A stretch of 62,298 bases of DNA from Streptomyces amritsarensis (GTDB taxonomy: Bacteria > Actinomycetota > Actinomycetes > Streptomycetales > Streptomycetaceae), in NCBI RefSeq assembly GCF_001953875.1, contig NZ_MQUR01000040.1, positions 1-62,298 on the forward strand, in the 5' to 3' direction. A program made the position numbers and the translations under genes. Below the pieces are notes generated by a model, which did no database searches, was not told the origin of the DNA, and was given only the letters and a program-made list of their open reading frames with translations. This document shows positions 25,767 to 33,473 of the stretch, piece after piece (within the stretch, counting starts at the first letter, position 1; the number at the start of each line of letters is the position of its first letter).

Positions 25767-26495
25767 TCACGAAGCGCTCCCCGCACGGCAGATGCGGGGA
25801 GCGCTTCTGCGTACCGGAGCACCGACGGCGGCGAGCCGGCCGGCCGGCACCGCTATCGCGCTCAGCAGTACGCCCCGCTCCGCCGACCAGCGGCCGTCGA
25901 AGACGGTCGGCCCGGCCGGGGAGAGGGTCTCGGGGTCCGGCAGCAGCCGGGCATGGAAGGTCTCGCGCACCGGGTCCACGCTCACCAGTGCGTCGGTGAA
26001 GTCCAGTTCCTGGCCCGTCAGCGGGAACCACGTCTTGTAGACGGCCTCCTTGATGCTGAAGAGCAGCCGGTCCCACGCCACACCGGGCGCGGTCCGCTCC
26101 AGTTCGGCGATCAGGTCGAGCTCCCGGGGCAGCGCGATCGAGTCGAGCACCCCCTCCGGCATGGGCGCGTTGGGCTCGGCGTCCACCCCGACCGAGGCGA
26201 ACTCGGCGGAGCGGGCGAGCGCCGCGCCCCGGAAGCCGGCGCAATGGGTCATGGACCCGACGACCGAGGGCGCCCACTGCGGGACACCGCGCCGGCCCGG
26301 CACCACGGGGGCCGGGGGCAGCCCCAGCTCTCCCATGGCACGGCGGGCGCACCACCGGACGGTGCCGAACTCCAGACGCCGCTTGGGTACGGCGTTTCGG
26401 ACGAGGTGCTCCTCCTCGGGGTAGAGGAAGACGTCGGCGGGGTCGGTGGTGGCTTCGGCAGTCGCGACGTTCGCGGGCAGGAGCTTTGTGAGCAC
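25767..26495 (-). CDS. 4'-Phosphopantetheinyl transferase, EntD/Svp type
   Basis: 242 aa. Typical blocks: YPEEEHLVRNAVPKRRLEF, GVPQWAPSVVGSMTHC, VGVDAEPNAP (Mg-binding Asp/Glu) and FSIKEAVYKTWFP. This is the promiscuous Svp-like class that modifies many PKS/NRPS carriers. The start is the GTG with GAGGGAAC upstream; an earlier in-frame start 60 nt upstream lacks support. The 3' end overlaps a strong hairpin. A set of 11-bp-phased TGGCA/CGGCA repeats lies upstream on the same strand (26614-26703). It is divergent from a metallophosphoesterase gene. Confidence 0.88.
   Translation of the reverse strand: MLTKLLPANVATAEATTDPADVFLYPEEEHLVRNAVPKRRLEFGTVRWCARRAMGELGLPPAPVVPGRRGVPQWAPSVVGSMTHCAGFRGAALARSAEFASVGVDAEPNAPMPEGVLDSIALPRELDLIAELERTAPGVAWDRLLFSIKEAVYKTWFPLTGQELDFTDALVSVDPVRETFHARLLPDPETLSPAGPTVFDGRWSAERGVLLSAIAVPAGRLAAVGAPVRRSAPRICRAGSAS
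25771..25807. terminator. Strong hairpin terminator overlapping PPTase 3' end
   Basis: The 15-base arm at 25771-25785 (GAAGCGCTCCCCGCA) is perfectly complementary to 25793-25807 around a 7-nt loop. It ends the small-peptide transcript from the left, but lies inside the last 13 codons of the PPTase read from the right, so it serves convergent transcripts while coding. Confidence 0.8.
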
Positions 26496-26613
26496 GGCGT
26501 TCCCTCGGGTCGCTGTTCCGGTCGGACAGCTCCCACGTTCACGCCGCCGCACCACCCCGCCCAGGGCCGAAGGCGCAGGTCAACCCGATGGACCGGGGTG
26601 CGGACCGGTTCTC

Positions 26614-26703
26614 TGCCAGGCCGCTGCCATCCCGGCGGCGGCCGCCCCGGCGCCTGCCGTACCGCTGCCGGTGGGCCGCACCGGCATTGCCATACCCCTG
26701 CCA
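26614..26703 (-). promoter_or_regulatory. Array of 11-bp-phased TGGCA repeats, possible SARP operator
   Basis: Read on the minus strand (toward the PPTase), TGGCA occurs at 26703-26699 and 26692-26688. After one skipped unit, CGGCA occurs at 26670-26666 and 26659-26655, all on one 11-bp register. A second pair of TGGCA lies at 26629-26625 and 26618-26614, again 11 bp apart. Direct repeats spaced by one helical turn are the known mode of SARP binding. The same design, with closely similar spacings, lies upstream of the gene at 30752. Confidence 0.55.
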
Positions 26704-26787
26704 TGGGCCCGAAGCGCGGGCCGCCGACGTCAATTGAGGGGCCGTTAAGGGGTGTTCACGCGAGTGCAGAGCGTCCACACTCACGGA

Positions 26788-27633
26788 ATGCCGCACGGAA
26801 ACCTCATGGGTATCAGCGACCTCCATGTCGGATTCCCGGAGAACCGCCGGATCGTCGAGGACCTCTATCCCGACAGTCCCGCCGACTGGCTCATCGTGGC
26901 CGGCGACGTGAGCGAGTCACTCGACGATCTCCGGTGGGTGCTCGACCTCTTCACCCGGCGCTACGCCACCGTGGTGTGGGCGCCCGGCAACCACGAACTG
27001 TGGACCGTACGGGACGATCCCGAGCCCCTGCGCGGCGAGGCGCGCTACCGGCGGCTCGTCGAGATCTGCCGGTCCTTCGGCGTGCACACACCGGAGGACC
27101 CCTACCCCGTCTGGTCCGGGCCGGGCGGCCCGCTCGTCGTGGCCCCCCTCTTCCTGCTGTACGACTACAGCTTCCGCACCCCCACCGCCGCCACCAGGCA
27201 ACAGGCCCTGGAGCAGGCCTACGAGGCCGGGGTGGTCTGCTCCGACGAGTTCATGCTGCACCCCGACCCCTACGCCTCCCGCGAGGCCTGGTGCCGGGCC
27301 CGGGTCGCCGCGACCGAACAGCGGCTGGCCGCCTGCGGCCCCGACCTGCGCACCGTCCTCGTCAACCACTTCCCGCTGGTCCGCGCCCCCACGGACGTCC
27401 TGCGCCACCCCGAGTTCGCCCAGTGGTGCGGCACCGAGCTCACCGCCGACTGGCACCTGCGCTTCCGGGCCGCCGCCGTCGTCTACGGCCACCTGCACAT
27501 CCCGCGCACCACCTGGTACGACGGCGTCCGCTTCGAGGAGGTCTCCGTCGGCTATCCCCGCGAGTGGCAGCGCCCCGGCCACCCCCGGAATATCCCCCGC
27601 CGGATCTTCCCCGCCGCCGGCCGCGGGGATTGA
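26788..27633 (+). CDS. Metallophosphoesterase (calcineurin-like)
   Basis: 281 aa. All metal-binding motifs are present: GISDLHVGF, VAGDVSES, APGNHELW, a VNHFPLV histidine and YGHLHIPRT. A dinuclear-metal phosphodiesterase or phosphatase is expected. Two starts are possible: ATG 26788, which begins just before the first motif, or GTG 26752, which has a GAGGGG 10 nt upstream. It is divergent from the Svp-like PPTase; this pairing suggests, but does not prove, a role linked to carrier-protein or CoA metabolism. Confidence 0.85.
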   Translation: MPHGNLMGISDLHVGFPENRRIVEDLYPDSPADWLIVAGDVSESLDDLRWVLDLFTRRYATVVWAPGNHELWTVRDDPEPLRGEARYRRLVEICRSFGVHTPEDPYPVWSGPGGPLVVAPLFLLYDYSFRTPTAATRQQALEQAYEAGVVCSDEFMLHPDPYASREAWCRARVAATEQRLAACGPDLRTVLVNHFPLVRAPTDVLRHPEFAQWCGTELTADWHLRFRAAAVVYGHLHIPRTTWYDGVRFEEVSVGYPREWQRPGHPRNIPRRIFPAAGRGD

Positions 27634-27778
27634 TGCCAGGCAACTTCCGGACACCACCGGGTGCGGATCCGGCCCCTAGACTGATCGGGAATTCTCGCTC
27701 GCTCCATGCTCGAACATCCCCGTTCGGTATTCGCGTTCCCTTTTCGGATACCGGAACGGGGGCCCTGGGGGATATTTC

Positions 27779-30478
27779 ATGCTGCCGTTCCGCCGTGCCG
27801 AGGAACTGTCCTTATTGGAAGCGCTGCTCGACGGCTGCGCCGAGGGAAATGCCGGATTGCTTCTCGTCGAGGGGGCGGTCGGCTGCGGAAAGAGCGAATT
27901 CCTCGAAACGGCGGCCGCCTACGCCGAGAACCGCGGCGCCCTCGTGCTGCGGGCCGGCGGCAGCGCGGCCGAACGCGGTCGCGCCCTCGGCGTCCTGCGC
28001 CGACTGGCCGCGGACGCGCCGCCCGGCGCACTGCCCGTGCCGTCGTCGCCGGACCGGGCCGAAGACCCCCTGGCCCTGCGGGACCTGGCCGTCGCCGTCC
28101 GCGCGCTGAGCGCCACCGCACCAGTGGTGATCTGCGTGGACGACCTGCACCACGTCGACGAGCCCTCCGGCCGCCACCTGCTCCACCTCGCGCACGCGAC
28201 GCGCCGCGCCCCCGTCCTGCTGGTACTGGCGGCGTCCCCGCACGAACACGACGACCCGCTGCTGCGCACCGAACTGCTGCGACTGCCCCACTTCGTCCGC
28301 CTGCGCCTGCAGCGGCTCACGCCCGACGCCGTCCACGCCCTGCTTCCCGGCCGCACCGAGGCGGAGGCCGCCCTGCTCCACGAGGCCAGCGGCGGCAACC
28401 CGCTGCTGCTGCGCGCCCTGCTCCAGGACCCGCCGGGCCGACCCGGCGACGCCTACGCCCAAGCCGTCCTCGCCTGCCTGCACCGCTGCGGCCCCGCCAC
28501 CCCCGAACTGGCCGACGCCATCGCCGTACTGGACGGCCTGGCCACGCCCGCGCACCTCGCACGGCTGAGCGGCACCGCCGAGACCGCCGCCGCCCGCGCC
28601 CTCACCGCCCTGGACGACGCCGGACTGCTCGCCCCCGCGGGGCGCCACGGGCTGCGCCACCCGGCCGCCCGGGCCGCCGTGCTGGACGGGATGGACCCCG
28701 CCGCCCGGTCGGCCCTGCACGCGCAGGCCGCCCGGCTGGCGCGGGCCGCGGGCGCACCCGACACCGAGGTCGCCGGACAGCTCCTCGCCGCACGCGACAC
28801 CCGCCCGGAGTGGACCCTGCCCGTCCTGCGCTCCGCCGCGGACAGCCACGCGGCCGAGGGGGACACCGACCGGGCAGCGGCACTCCTGCGGCTCGCCCAC
28901 GAGGCCTGCCCGGACGCCACCACCCGCGCCGAGGTGGACATCCGGCTCGGCGTCGTCCTCGGCCGCACCGACCCGGCCGCCGCCGAACACCGCCTGGCGG
29001 CCCCCCTGGCCGCCGCGGCCGCCGGACAGCTCGGACCGCGCGCCCTCGCCCCCCTCGCCAGGGCACTGGCCGCGCAGGGCCGCGTCGACGAGTCCGCCGA
29101 CGTACTGGAACGCCTCGCGGCCGACGCCGCACGACGCGGCGCCGGCCCGGGCGGGGACCCGGGAGGCGACCCGCTGGACGGCCTGTCGGCGTTCCCCCGG
29201 TGGGCCGCAGGCCGCCGGCGCACCCCCGCGGAGCCCGGCACGCACCCGGCCCTCCGGCCCGCCGGGACCACCGTCCACCCGGCCGCCCTGTGGGCGCTCC
29301 CGGTCGAGGCGGAGGAGGGCTCCGCAGCCCGCTCCGCCGAACTGTTCCTGCGGGGCGCCACCCTCGCCGAGGGCACCGTGGAACCGGTGGCCCAGGCCCT
29401 GCGCACCCTGCTCCACCTCGACGGAGCGGCCCGGGCCCTGCCCTGGTGCGAGGAGTTCGCCCACCAGGCCGCCCGGCGCGGCGCCACCGGCTGGCTCGCC
29501 GTGTTCGCCGGACTCGCCGCCGAGGCCCGGCTGCGCCTGGGCGACCTGACGGGCGCCGCGGAAACAGCCGAAACGGCCCTCCGGGCGGCGCCCGCCCGGG
29601 GCACCAGCGTGCTGCTGAGCGCACTGGCGGGCACCCTGGCACGCGCGTACACCGCGCGGGGCCGGCCGGAGGAGGCGGCGGCCGCCCTGGCCCGGTCCGC
29701 GCCCGCGGAGCACGCGGGCGGCGTGCACGGCCTGGCGTACCTGCGCGCCAGGGGCCACCACGCCCTGGCGACGAGCCGCTTCCACGCGGCCCTGGGCGAC
29801 TTCCTGGACATCGGCCGGTACGCGAAGCTGTGGGGCCTGGACCGGCCCCGCGTCCTGCCCTGGCGCACGGACGCGGCCGAGGCGCTGCTCCGGCTCGGCG
29901 AGGCGCAGCGGGCCGACCGCTTCCTCGCGGACCAGCTGACCACCCCGGACGCAGCCGACCCCTGGGTGCGCGGCACCTCCCTGCGGCTGCGGGCGTCCCT
30001 GCGCGGGCCCGGGGAGCGCCAGGCGATGCTGGCCAGGGCCGTCGACGACCTCCAGCACTCGGGGGACAAGTACGAACTGGCCCGCGCGATGGCCGACTTC
30101 GGGCAGGCGCTGCGCGAGGCCGGCGAACCGGCGCGGGCGGCCATGGTCCACCGCAAGGCCTGGCACCTCGCGAAGGCCTGCGGGGCCGACGCCCTGCGCG
30201 AGAGGATCCTCCCCGGCCACACCGAGGACCCCGCCGACGAGGCGGGCGGGACCGGGACCCCGGACGCCGGACTGGTGGCGAGCCTCAGCGAGTCGGAGCG
30301 GCGGGTGGCGCTGCTCGCGGTGCACGGCCACACCAACCGGGAGATCGCCAAGAAGCTGTACATCACCGTCAGCACGGTGGAACAGCACCTCACCCGGGTC
30401 TACCGCAAGCTGAACATCCCGGGCCGGCAGGGGCTGCCGGTCGACCTCGACCCCGCGGGCGTCACGCGGCCCGTCTGA
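27779..30478 (+). CDS. LAL-family (large ATP-binding LuxR) transcriptional regulator
   Basis: 899 aa. N-terminal ATPase with Walker A VEGAVGCGKSEF (K38) and Walker B VVICVDDLHHVDE (D121, D122), a long helical TPR-like middle, and a C-terminal LuxR HTH (LSESERRVALLAVHGHTNRE, then IAKKLYITVSTVEQHL). LAL proteins are pathway activators of type I PKS clusters. Codon 12 is TTA (27812-27814), so synthesis is probably gated by bldA. The preceding 145 bp are relatively AT-rich with no other gene. Confidence 0.92.
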   Translation: MLPFRRAEELSLLEALLDGCAEGNAGLLLVEGAVGCGKSEFLETAAAYAENRGALVLRAGGSAAERGRALGVLRRLAADAPPGALPVPSSPDRAEDPLALRDLAVAVRALSATAPVVICVDDLHHVDEPSGRHLLHLAHATRRAPVLLVLAASPHEHDDPLLRTELLRLPHFVRLRLQRLTPDAVHALLPGRTEAEAALLHEASGGNPLLLRALLQDPPGRPGDAYAQAVLACLHRCGPATPELADAIAVLDGLATPAHLARLSGTAETAAARALTALDDAGLLAPAGRHGLRHPAARAAVLDGMDPAARSALHAQAARLARAAGAPDTEVAGQLLAARDTRPEWTLPVLRSAADSHAAEGDTDRAAALLRLAHEACPDATTRAEVDIRLGVVLGRTDPAAAEHRLAAPLAAAAAGQLGPRALAPLARALAAQGRVDESADVLERLAADAARRGAGPGGDPGGDPLDGLSAFPRWAAGRRRTPAEPGTHPALRPAGTTVHPAALWALPVEAEEGSAARSAELFLRGATLAEGTVEPVAQALRTLLHLDGAARALPWCEEFAHQAARRGATGWLAVFAGLAAEARLRLGDLTGAAETAETALRAAPARGTSVLLSALAGTLARAYTARGRPEEAAAALARSAPAEHAGGVHGLAYLRARGHHALATSRFHAALGDFLDIGRYAKLWGLDRPRVLPWRTDAAEALLRLGEAQRADRFLADQLTTPDAADPWVRGTSLRLRASLRGPGERQAMLARAVDDLQHSGDKYELARAMADFGQALREAGEPARAAMVHRKAWHLAKACGADALRERILPGHTEDPADEAGGTGTPDAGLVASLSESERRVALLAVHGHTNREIAKKLYITVSTVEQHLTRVYRKLNIPGRQGLPVDLDPAGVTRPV

Positions 30479-30751
30479 GACCGGGCGGGGCAGGGCGGCG
30501 CGGCGCGGCGGCCGGGAGGGGCAGGCGGGGCGGGAGGGGTCGGTGGGGCGCAGGCGGGGTGGGAGGGGGGCCGGTGGGCCGCCATGGCAAGGTCATGGCA
30601 AGCCCGGCCCGCCCCGCCCGACCGTGACAGGCATCTGGCACGGACGCGACCGCCGCACCGCCCGTTCCCGCCTCGGAACGCCGAACGGGTGGCTTCCGCG
30701 CCCCGCGTCCGGGAAAGTCGGTCATGAGCCGTAGCCCGCAGGGAGGGCACC
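30479..30751 (+). promoter_or_regulatory. Intergenic region with G-rich tracts and 11-bp-phased TGGCA repeats
   Basis: 273 bp without a gene. From about 30482 to 30580 the plus strand is a nearly uninterrupted series of GGG and GGGG tracts that could fold as G-quadruplexes (for example 30514-30539 and 30545-30570). Then TGGCA at 30585-30589 and 30596-30600 and TGACA/TGGCA at 30625-30629 and 30636-30640 form two pairs, each spaced exactly 11 bp, in the same orientation as the downstream gene. These look like SARP-type operators. Confidence 0.55.
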
Positions 30752-31699
30752 ATGACCACAACACACGACCGGCCGTGGCGCACCGCGCCGCCCGGGGAGG
30801 TCCGCGACGCCATGCTCGACCGGGTCGAGGAGGAGCTCGCGAAGCTCCTCGCGCGGGAGCACCGCGTCCGGCGCACCTCCGATCCGCGCAGCGCCGTCCT
30901 GGTGATGGGGGTGGCCGAGCTGATCCAGGCCGGCGGCGAACGGGCCCGCCCCGCCATCTGCCTCACCGGATACCTCGCCGCCGGCGGCGACCCCGGCGCC
31001 GAGGACGCCCTCGCGGCGGCCGCCGCCCTCGAACTCCTCGACACCTGCTGGGTGATCCGCGCGGACGTACGCGACAACGCACCGCTGCGCCGCGGCATCC
31101 CGACCCTGCACATCAGCCACGCCGCCGAGCACGAGCGCAACGGCTGGCGCGGCGAGCCGCGCCGGTTCGGCGAGGGCACCGCCGTGCTCGCGGGGGACCT
31201 CACCCTCGCCTACGGGGACCGGCTCGCCGCCGGACTGCCGCCCGAGGCCCGCCTGTTGTGGGACGACCTGCGCGTCGAGCGCGCGATCGGCTCGCACATG
31301 GAGTCCGCCGCGGCCACCGAGTACCTCGACGACGCCTGGCCCGGGCAGTGCCTCGACGGCTGCGCCACCGGCTGCGGCGCGGGCTGGTACGGGCTGCGCC
31401 ACGCACTGCTGATCGGCGCCGCGCTCGCGGGCCGCGACGACGTCCGCGAGGCCTACGAGGAGTACGCGCGAGCCCTGCACGCGGCCTGGCGGATCCGCGG
31501 CTTCCTCGGCGGGGGCCCGGGCTTCGACGGCGACGCGCAGTTCCTGCGCGACGTGTTCTTCGACGCCCAGGCGCGGGAACGGGCCGAGGAGACGATAGCG
31601 GCGCTCGTGGTCCGCGCCGACCGGGCCGTGGCCGGGGCGCGGATCGCCCCGGGGTGGCGCGACGAACTCGGCGCCCTCGCCCGCGAGATCGCCGGCTGA
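30752..31699 (+). CDS. Polyprenyl-synthase-like protein with degraded aspartate-rich motifs
   Basis: 315 aa, the size and all-helical pattern of trans-isoprenyl diphosphate synthases. GGERARPAICLTGY matches the GGKRxRP block, and AVLAGDLTLAYGDRL matches the GDLL helix. However, the first DDxxD motif reads ADVRD (104-108), with its first Asp replaced by Ala. The second Asp-rich motif is absent: RIRGFLGGGPGF stands where QIxDDxLD should be. A Cys-rich patch (QCLDGCATGCGAG) replaces the usual KT helix. It is therefore either a pseudoenzyme or has a changed reaction. ATG with GGGAGG upstream; preceded by phased TGGCA repeats and followed by a hairpin. Confidence 0.78.
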   Translation: MTTTHDRPWRTAPPGEVRDAMLDRVEEELAKLLAREHRVRRTSDPRSAVLVMGVAELIQAGGERARPAICLTGYLAAGGDPGAEDALAAAAALELLDTCWVIRADVRDNAPLRRGIPTLHISHAAEHERNGWRGEPRRFGEGTAVLAGDLTLAYGDRLAAGLPPEARLLWDDLRVERAIGSHMESAAATEYLDDAWPGQCLDGCATGCGAGWYGLRHALLIGAALAGRDDVREAYEEYARALHAAWRIRGFLGGGPGFDGDAQFLRDVFFDAQARERAEETIAALVVRADRAVAGARIAPGWRDELGALAREIAG

Positions 31700-31703
31700 C
31701 CCT

Positions 31704-31720
31704 GTCCCGTCGTCCGGGAC
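31704..31720. terminator. Hairpin between convergent genes
   Basis: GTCCCG (31704-31709) pairs with CGGGAC (31715-31720) around TCGTC, in the 46-bp gap between the prenyl-synthase-like gene and the convergent ligase-like gene. A second GC-rich inverted segment (CCGGCCCGCCGGCCGG) follows directly. Confidence 0.5.
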
Positions 31721-31745
31721 GCCCCCGGCCCGCCGGCCGGCCCGG

Positions 31746-33473
31746 TCAGGTCGGGGTGGGTCGGGGGGCGCCCGGGCGCAGGCGGGTCAGCCAGCTGCGC
31801 AGGGCCTCCCGGCGGAGCCGGCCCCGGTCGTCGCGCGGCAGTGCCCCGACGATCTCCAGCCGGGTGGGGAGGAAGGCCTCCGCCACGCCCAGGGAGACCA
31901 GGTGCGCGCGGAGTTCGGCCGGTCCCGGCGGCCCGTCCTCGACGGCCGGGACCACGACGGCGCACGGCAGCTCACCGTGCTCCGGGTCGGTGTAGGCCAC
32001 CACCGCCGCCTCCCGTACCCGGGGGTGGGCCAGCAGCCGTTCCTCCACCTCGGAGACCGGCACCATGAAGATCGCACCGGTCCGCGTGCCGGCCCGGGCC
32101 AGGACCCGGATCCCGCCGTCCCCGTCGGCCGCCGCCAGGTCGCCCGTGTCCAGCCAGCCGTCCCCGTGCTCCCAGGTCGCCACCGGCGCCGCGGCACCGT
32201 GCCGCCACGTGGCCAGGCAGACCGACGGGCCGCGCACCTCCAGCGCCGAACCCGCGTGGGCGGCCGACACCTCCAGCCCGCCCAGCGGCCGAACCCCGTC
32301 CCCGTCGCCGTCCCCGCTCCCGGAGAGCGCGCCCATGCCCAGCTCGGGAGCCCCCCACACGGAGAGCACCGGCACCCCGAACACCTCCCGCAGCTCCTCG
32401 GCGAGCGGCGCCGGCGTACTGGTGCGGCCCCCCGACAGCACCAGACGCAGCCCCCGCGCCGTCCGCGGCCGGCGGCGCTGCGCCGTCACCAGCTCCGCGA
32501 GATAGGCCGGTTCGGCGTACACCTGGTCCACCCCGGCCGCCGCCATCAGGTCCAGGCAACGGCCCGGATCCCACACGTCCTGGAACACCCCGGTCCCGCC
32601 GACGGCCAGCGGCCAGCACACGCTGTAGATCAAGGAGGCCAGCGAGGTGAGCGGCAGGGTGCTGAGGAAGACCTCGCCCGGCCGCCGCCCCGGCCCCTCG
32701 GGTGCGTGCTGCGCGGACACGTTGGCGTACAGGGTGTTGGGGGAGTGCAGCACCGAGGTGTACGCGTCCCGCAACCCCATCACGCTGATCAGCAGGGCGG
32801 GCCGGTCGGCCCGTCCGCCGCGCGGCCTGTCGCGCAGGCCCGCCGCGGTGCGCTCGTGCGCGGTCCGCCGGAAGTACGCCGTGAAGTCCACCGCTCCGGT
32901 CGCCGCCGCGTCCCCCACGACGACCCGGTGGCGCAGCCACGGCAGCCGCCCCGCCAGGTCCGCCAGGGCCTCGGCATGGGCGAAGCCCTCCCAGACGTCG
33001 GGCACCACACAGATCCGGGCCCGGGTGCCGTCCAGGATCCGGTGCAGGCCGCGGGCCCGTACGGTCGGCAGCACCGGCACCGCCACCGCGCCGACCCGCA
33101 GGCAGGCCAGGGTGAGGGCCGTGGTCTCCCACCAGTTCGGCAGCTGGTAGGCGACCGGATCGCCCGGCACGACCCCGAGGGACGACAGGGCGGCGGCGAA
33201 CCGGTCCACGTACGCGGCGAGCTGGGCGTAGGTGACCGTGACCAGGCGCCGCCCGGCGGGCCGGTGGGCGCGCTCCGAGACGATCGCGGGACGCTGCGGC
33301 GCCCGGGCGGCCGTACGGTACAGGTCGTCCAGGAAGGTCTCCGCGCGCCACCAGCCGGCGGACCGGAACCGGTCCGCGACCTCGGCGGGCGGAGCCAGGT
33401 CCCGCAGCCGCCCGGAGGCGCGTCCCGGGCGGCCCGCGGTACGGGCGGCGCCCGCCGGGCCCGTCAGCTCCAT
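31746..33473 (-). CDS. Degenerate AMP-forming (ANL superfamily) ligase-like protein
   Basis: 575 aa with the overall order of an acyl-CoA synthetase: LVTVTYAQLAAYVDR, CLRVGAVAVPVLPTVR, LSTLPLTSLASLIYS, VLSGGRTSTPAPL and GWLDTGDLAAADGDG. Two critical sites are lost. The A3 phosphate loop (normally YTSGTTGxPKG) reads LISVMGLRDAYTSVLHS. The catalytic lysine near the C-terminus (normally PKTxxGKxxR) reads PRDDRGRLRRE. An adenylating activity is therefore doubtful. The ATG overlaps the end of the LuxR regulator gene by about 10 nt; last gene of the AfsA/SARP/LuxR unit. Confidence 0.75.
   Translation of the reverse strand: MELTGPAGAARTAGRPGRASGRLRDLAPPAEVADRFRSAGWWRAETFLDDLYRTAARAPQRPAIVSERAHRPAGRRLVTVTYAQLAAYVDRFAAALSSLGVVPGDPVAYQLPNWWETTALTLACLRVGAVAVPVLPTVRARGLHRILDGTRARICVVPDVWEGFAHAEALADLAGRLPWLRHRVVVGDAAATGAVDFTAYFRRTAHERTAAGLRDRPRGGRADRPALLISVMGLRDAYTSVLHSPNTLYANVSAQHAPEGPGRRPGEVFLSTLPLTSLASLIYSVCWPLAVGGTGVFQDVWDPGRCLDLMAAAGVDQVYAEPAYLAELVTAQRRRPRTARGLRLVLSGGRTSTPAPLAEELREVFGVPVLSVWGAPELGMGALSGSGDGDGDGVRPLGGLEVSAAHAGSALEVRGPSVCLATWRHGAAAPVATWEHGDGWLDTGDLAAADGDGGIRVLARAGTRTGAIFMVPVSEVEERLLAHPRVREAAVVAYTDPEHGELPCAVVVPAVEDGPPGPAELRAHLVSLGVAEAFLPTRLEIVGALPRDDRGRLRREALRSWLTRLRPGAPRPTPT

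Noticed and set aside
27812..30388. Minus-strand frame opposite the LAL regulator
   Set aside because: Gly/Gln-rich shadow translation; the plus strand has Walker and LuxR motifs and proper third-position GC bias.
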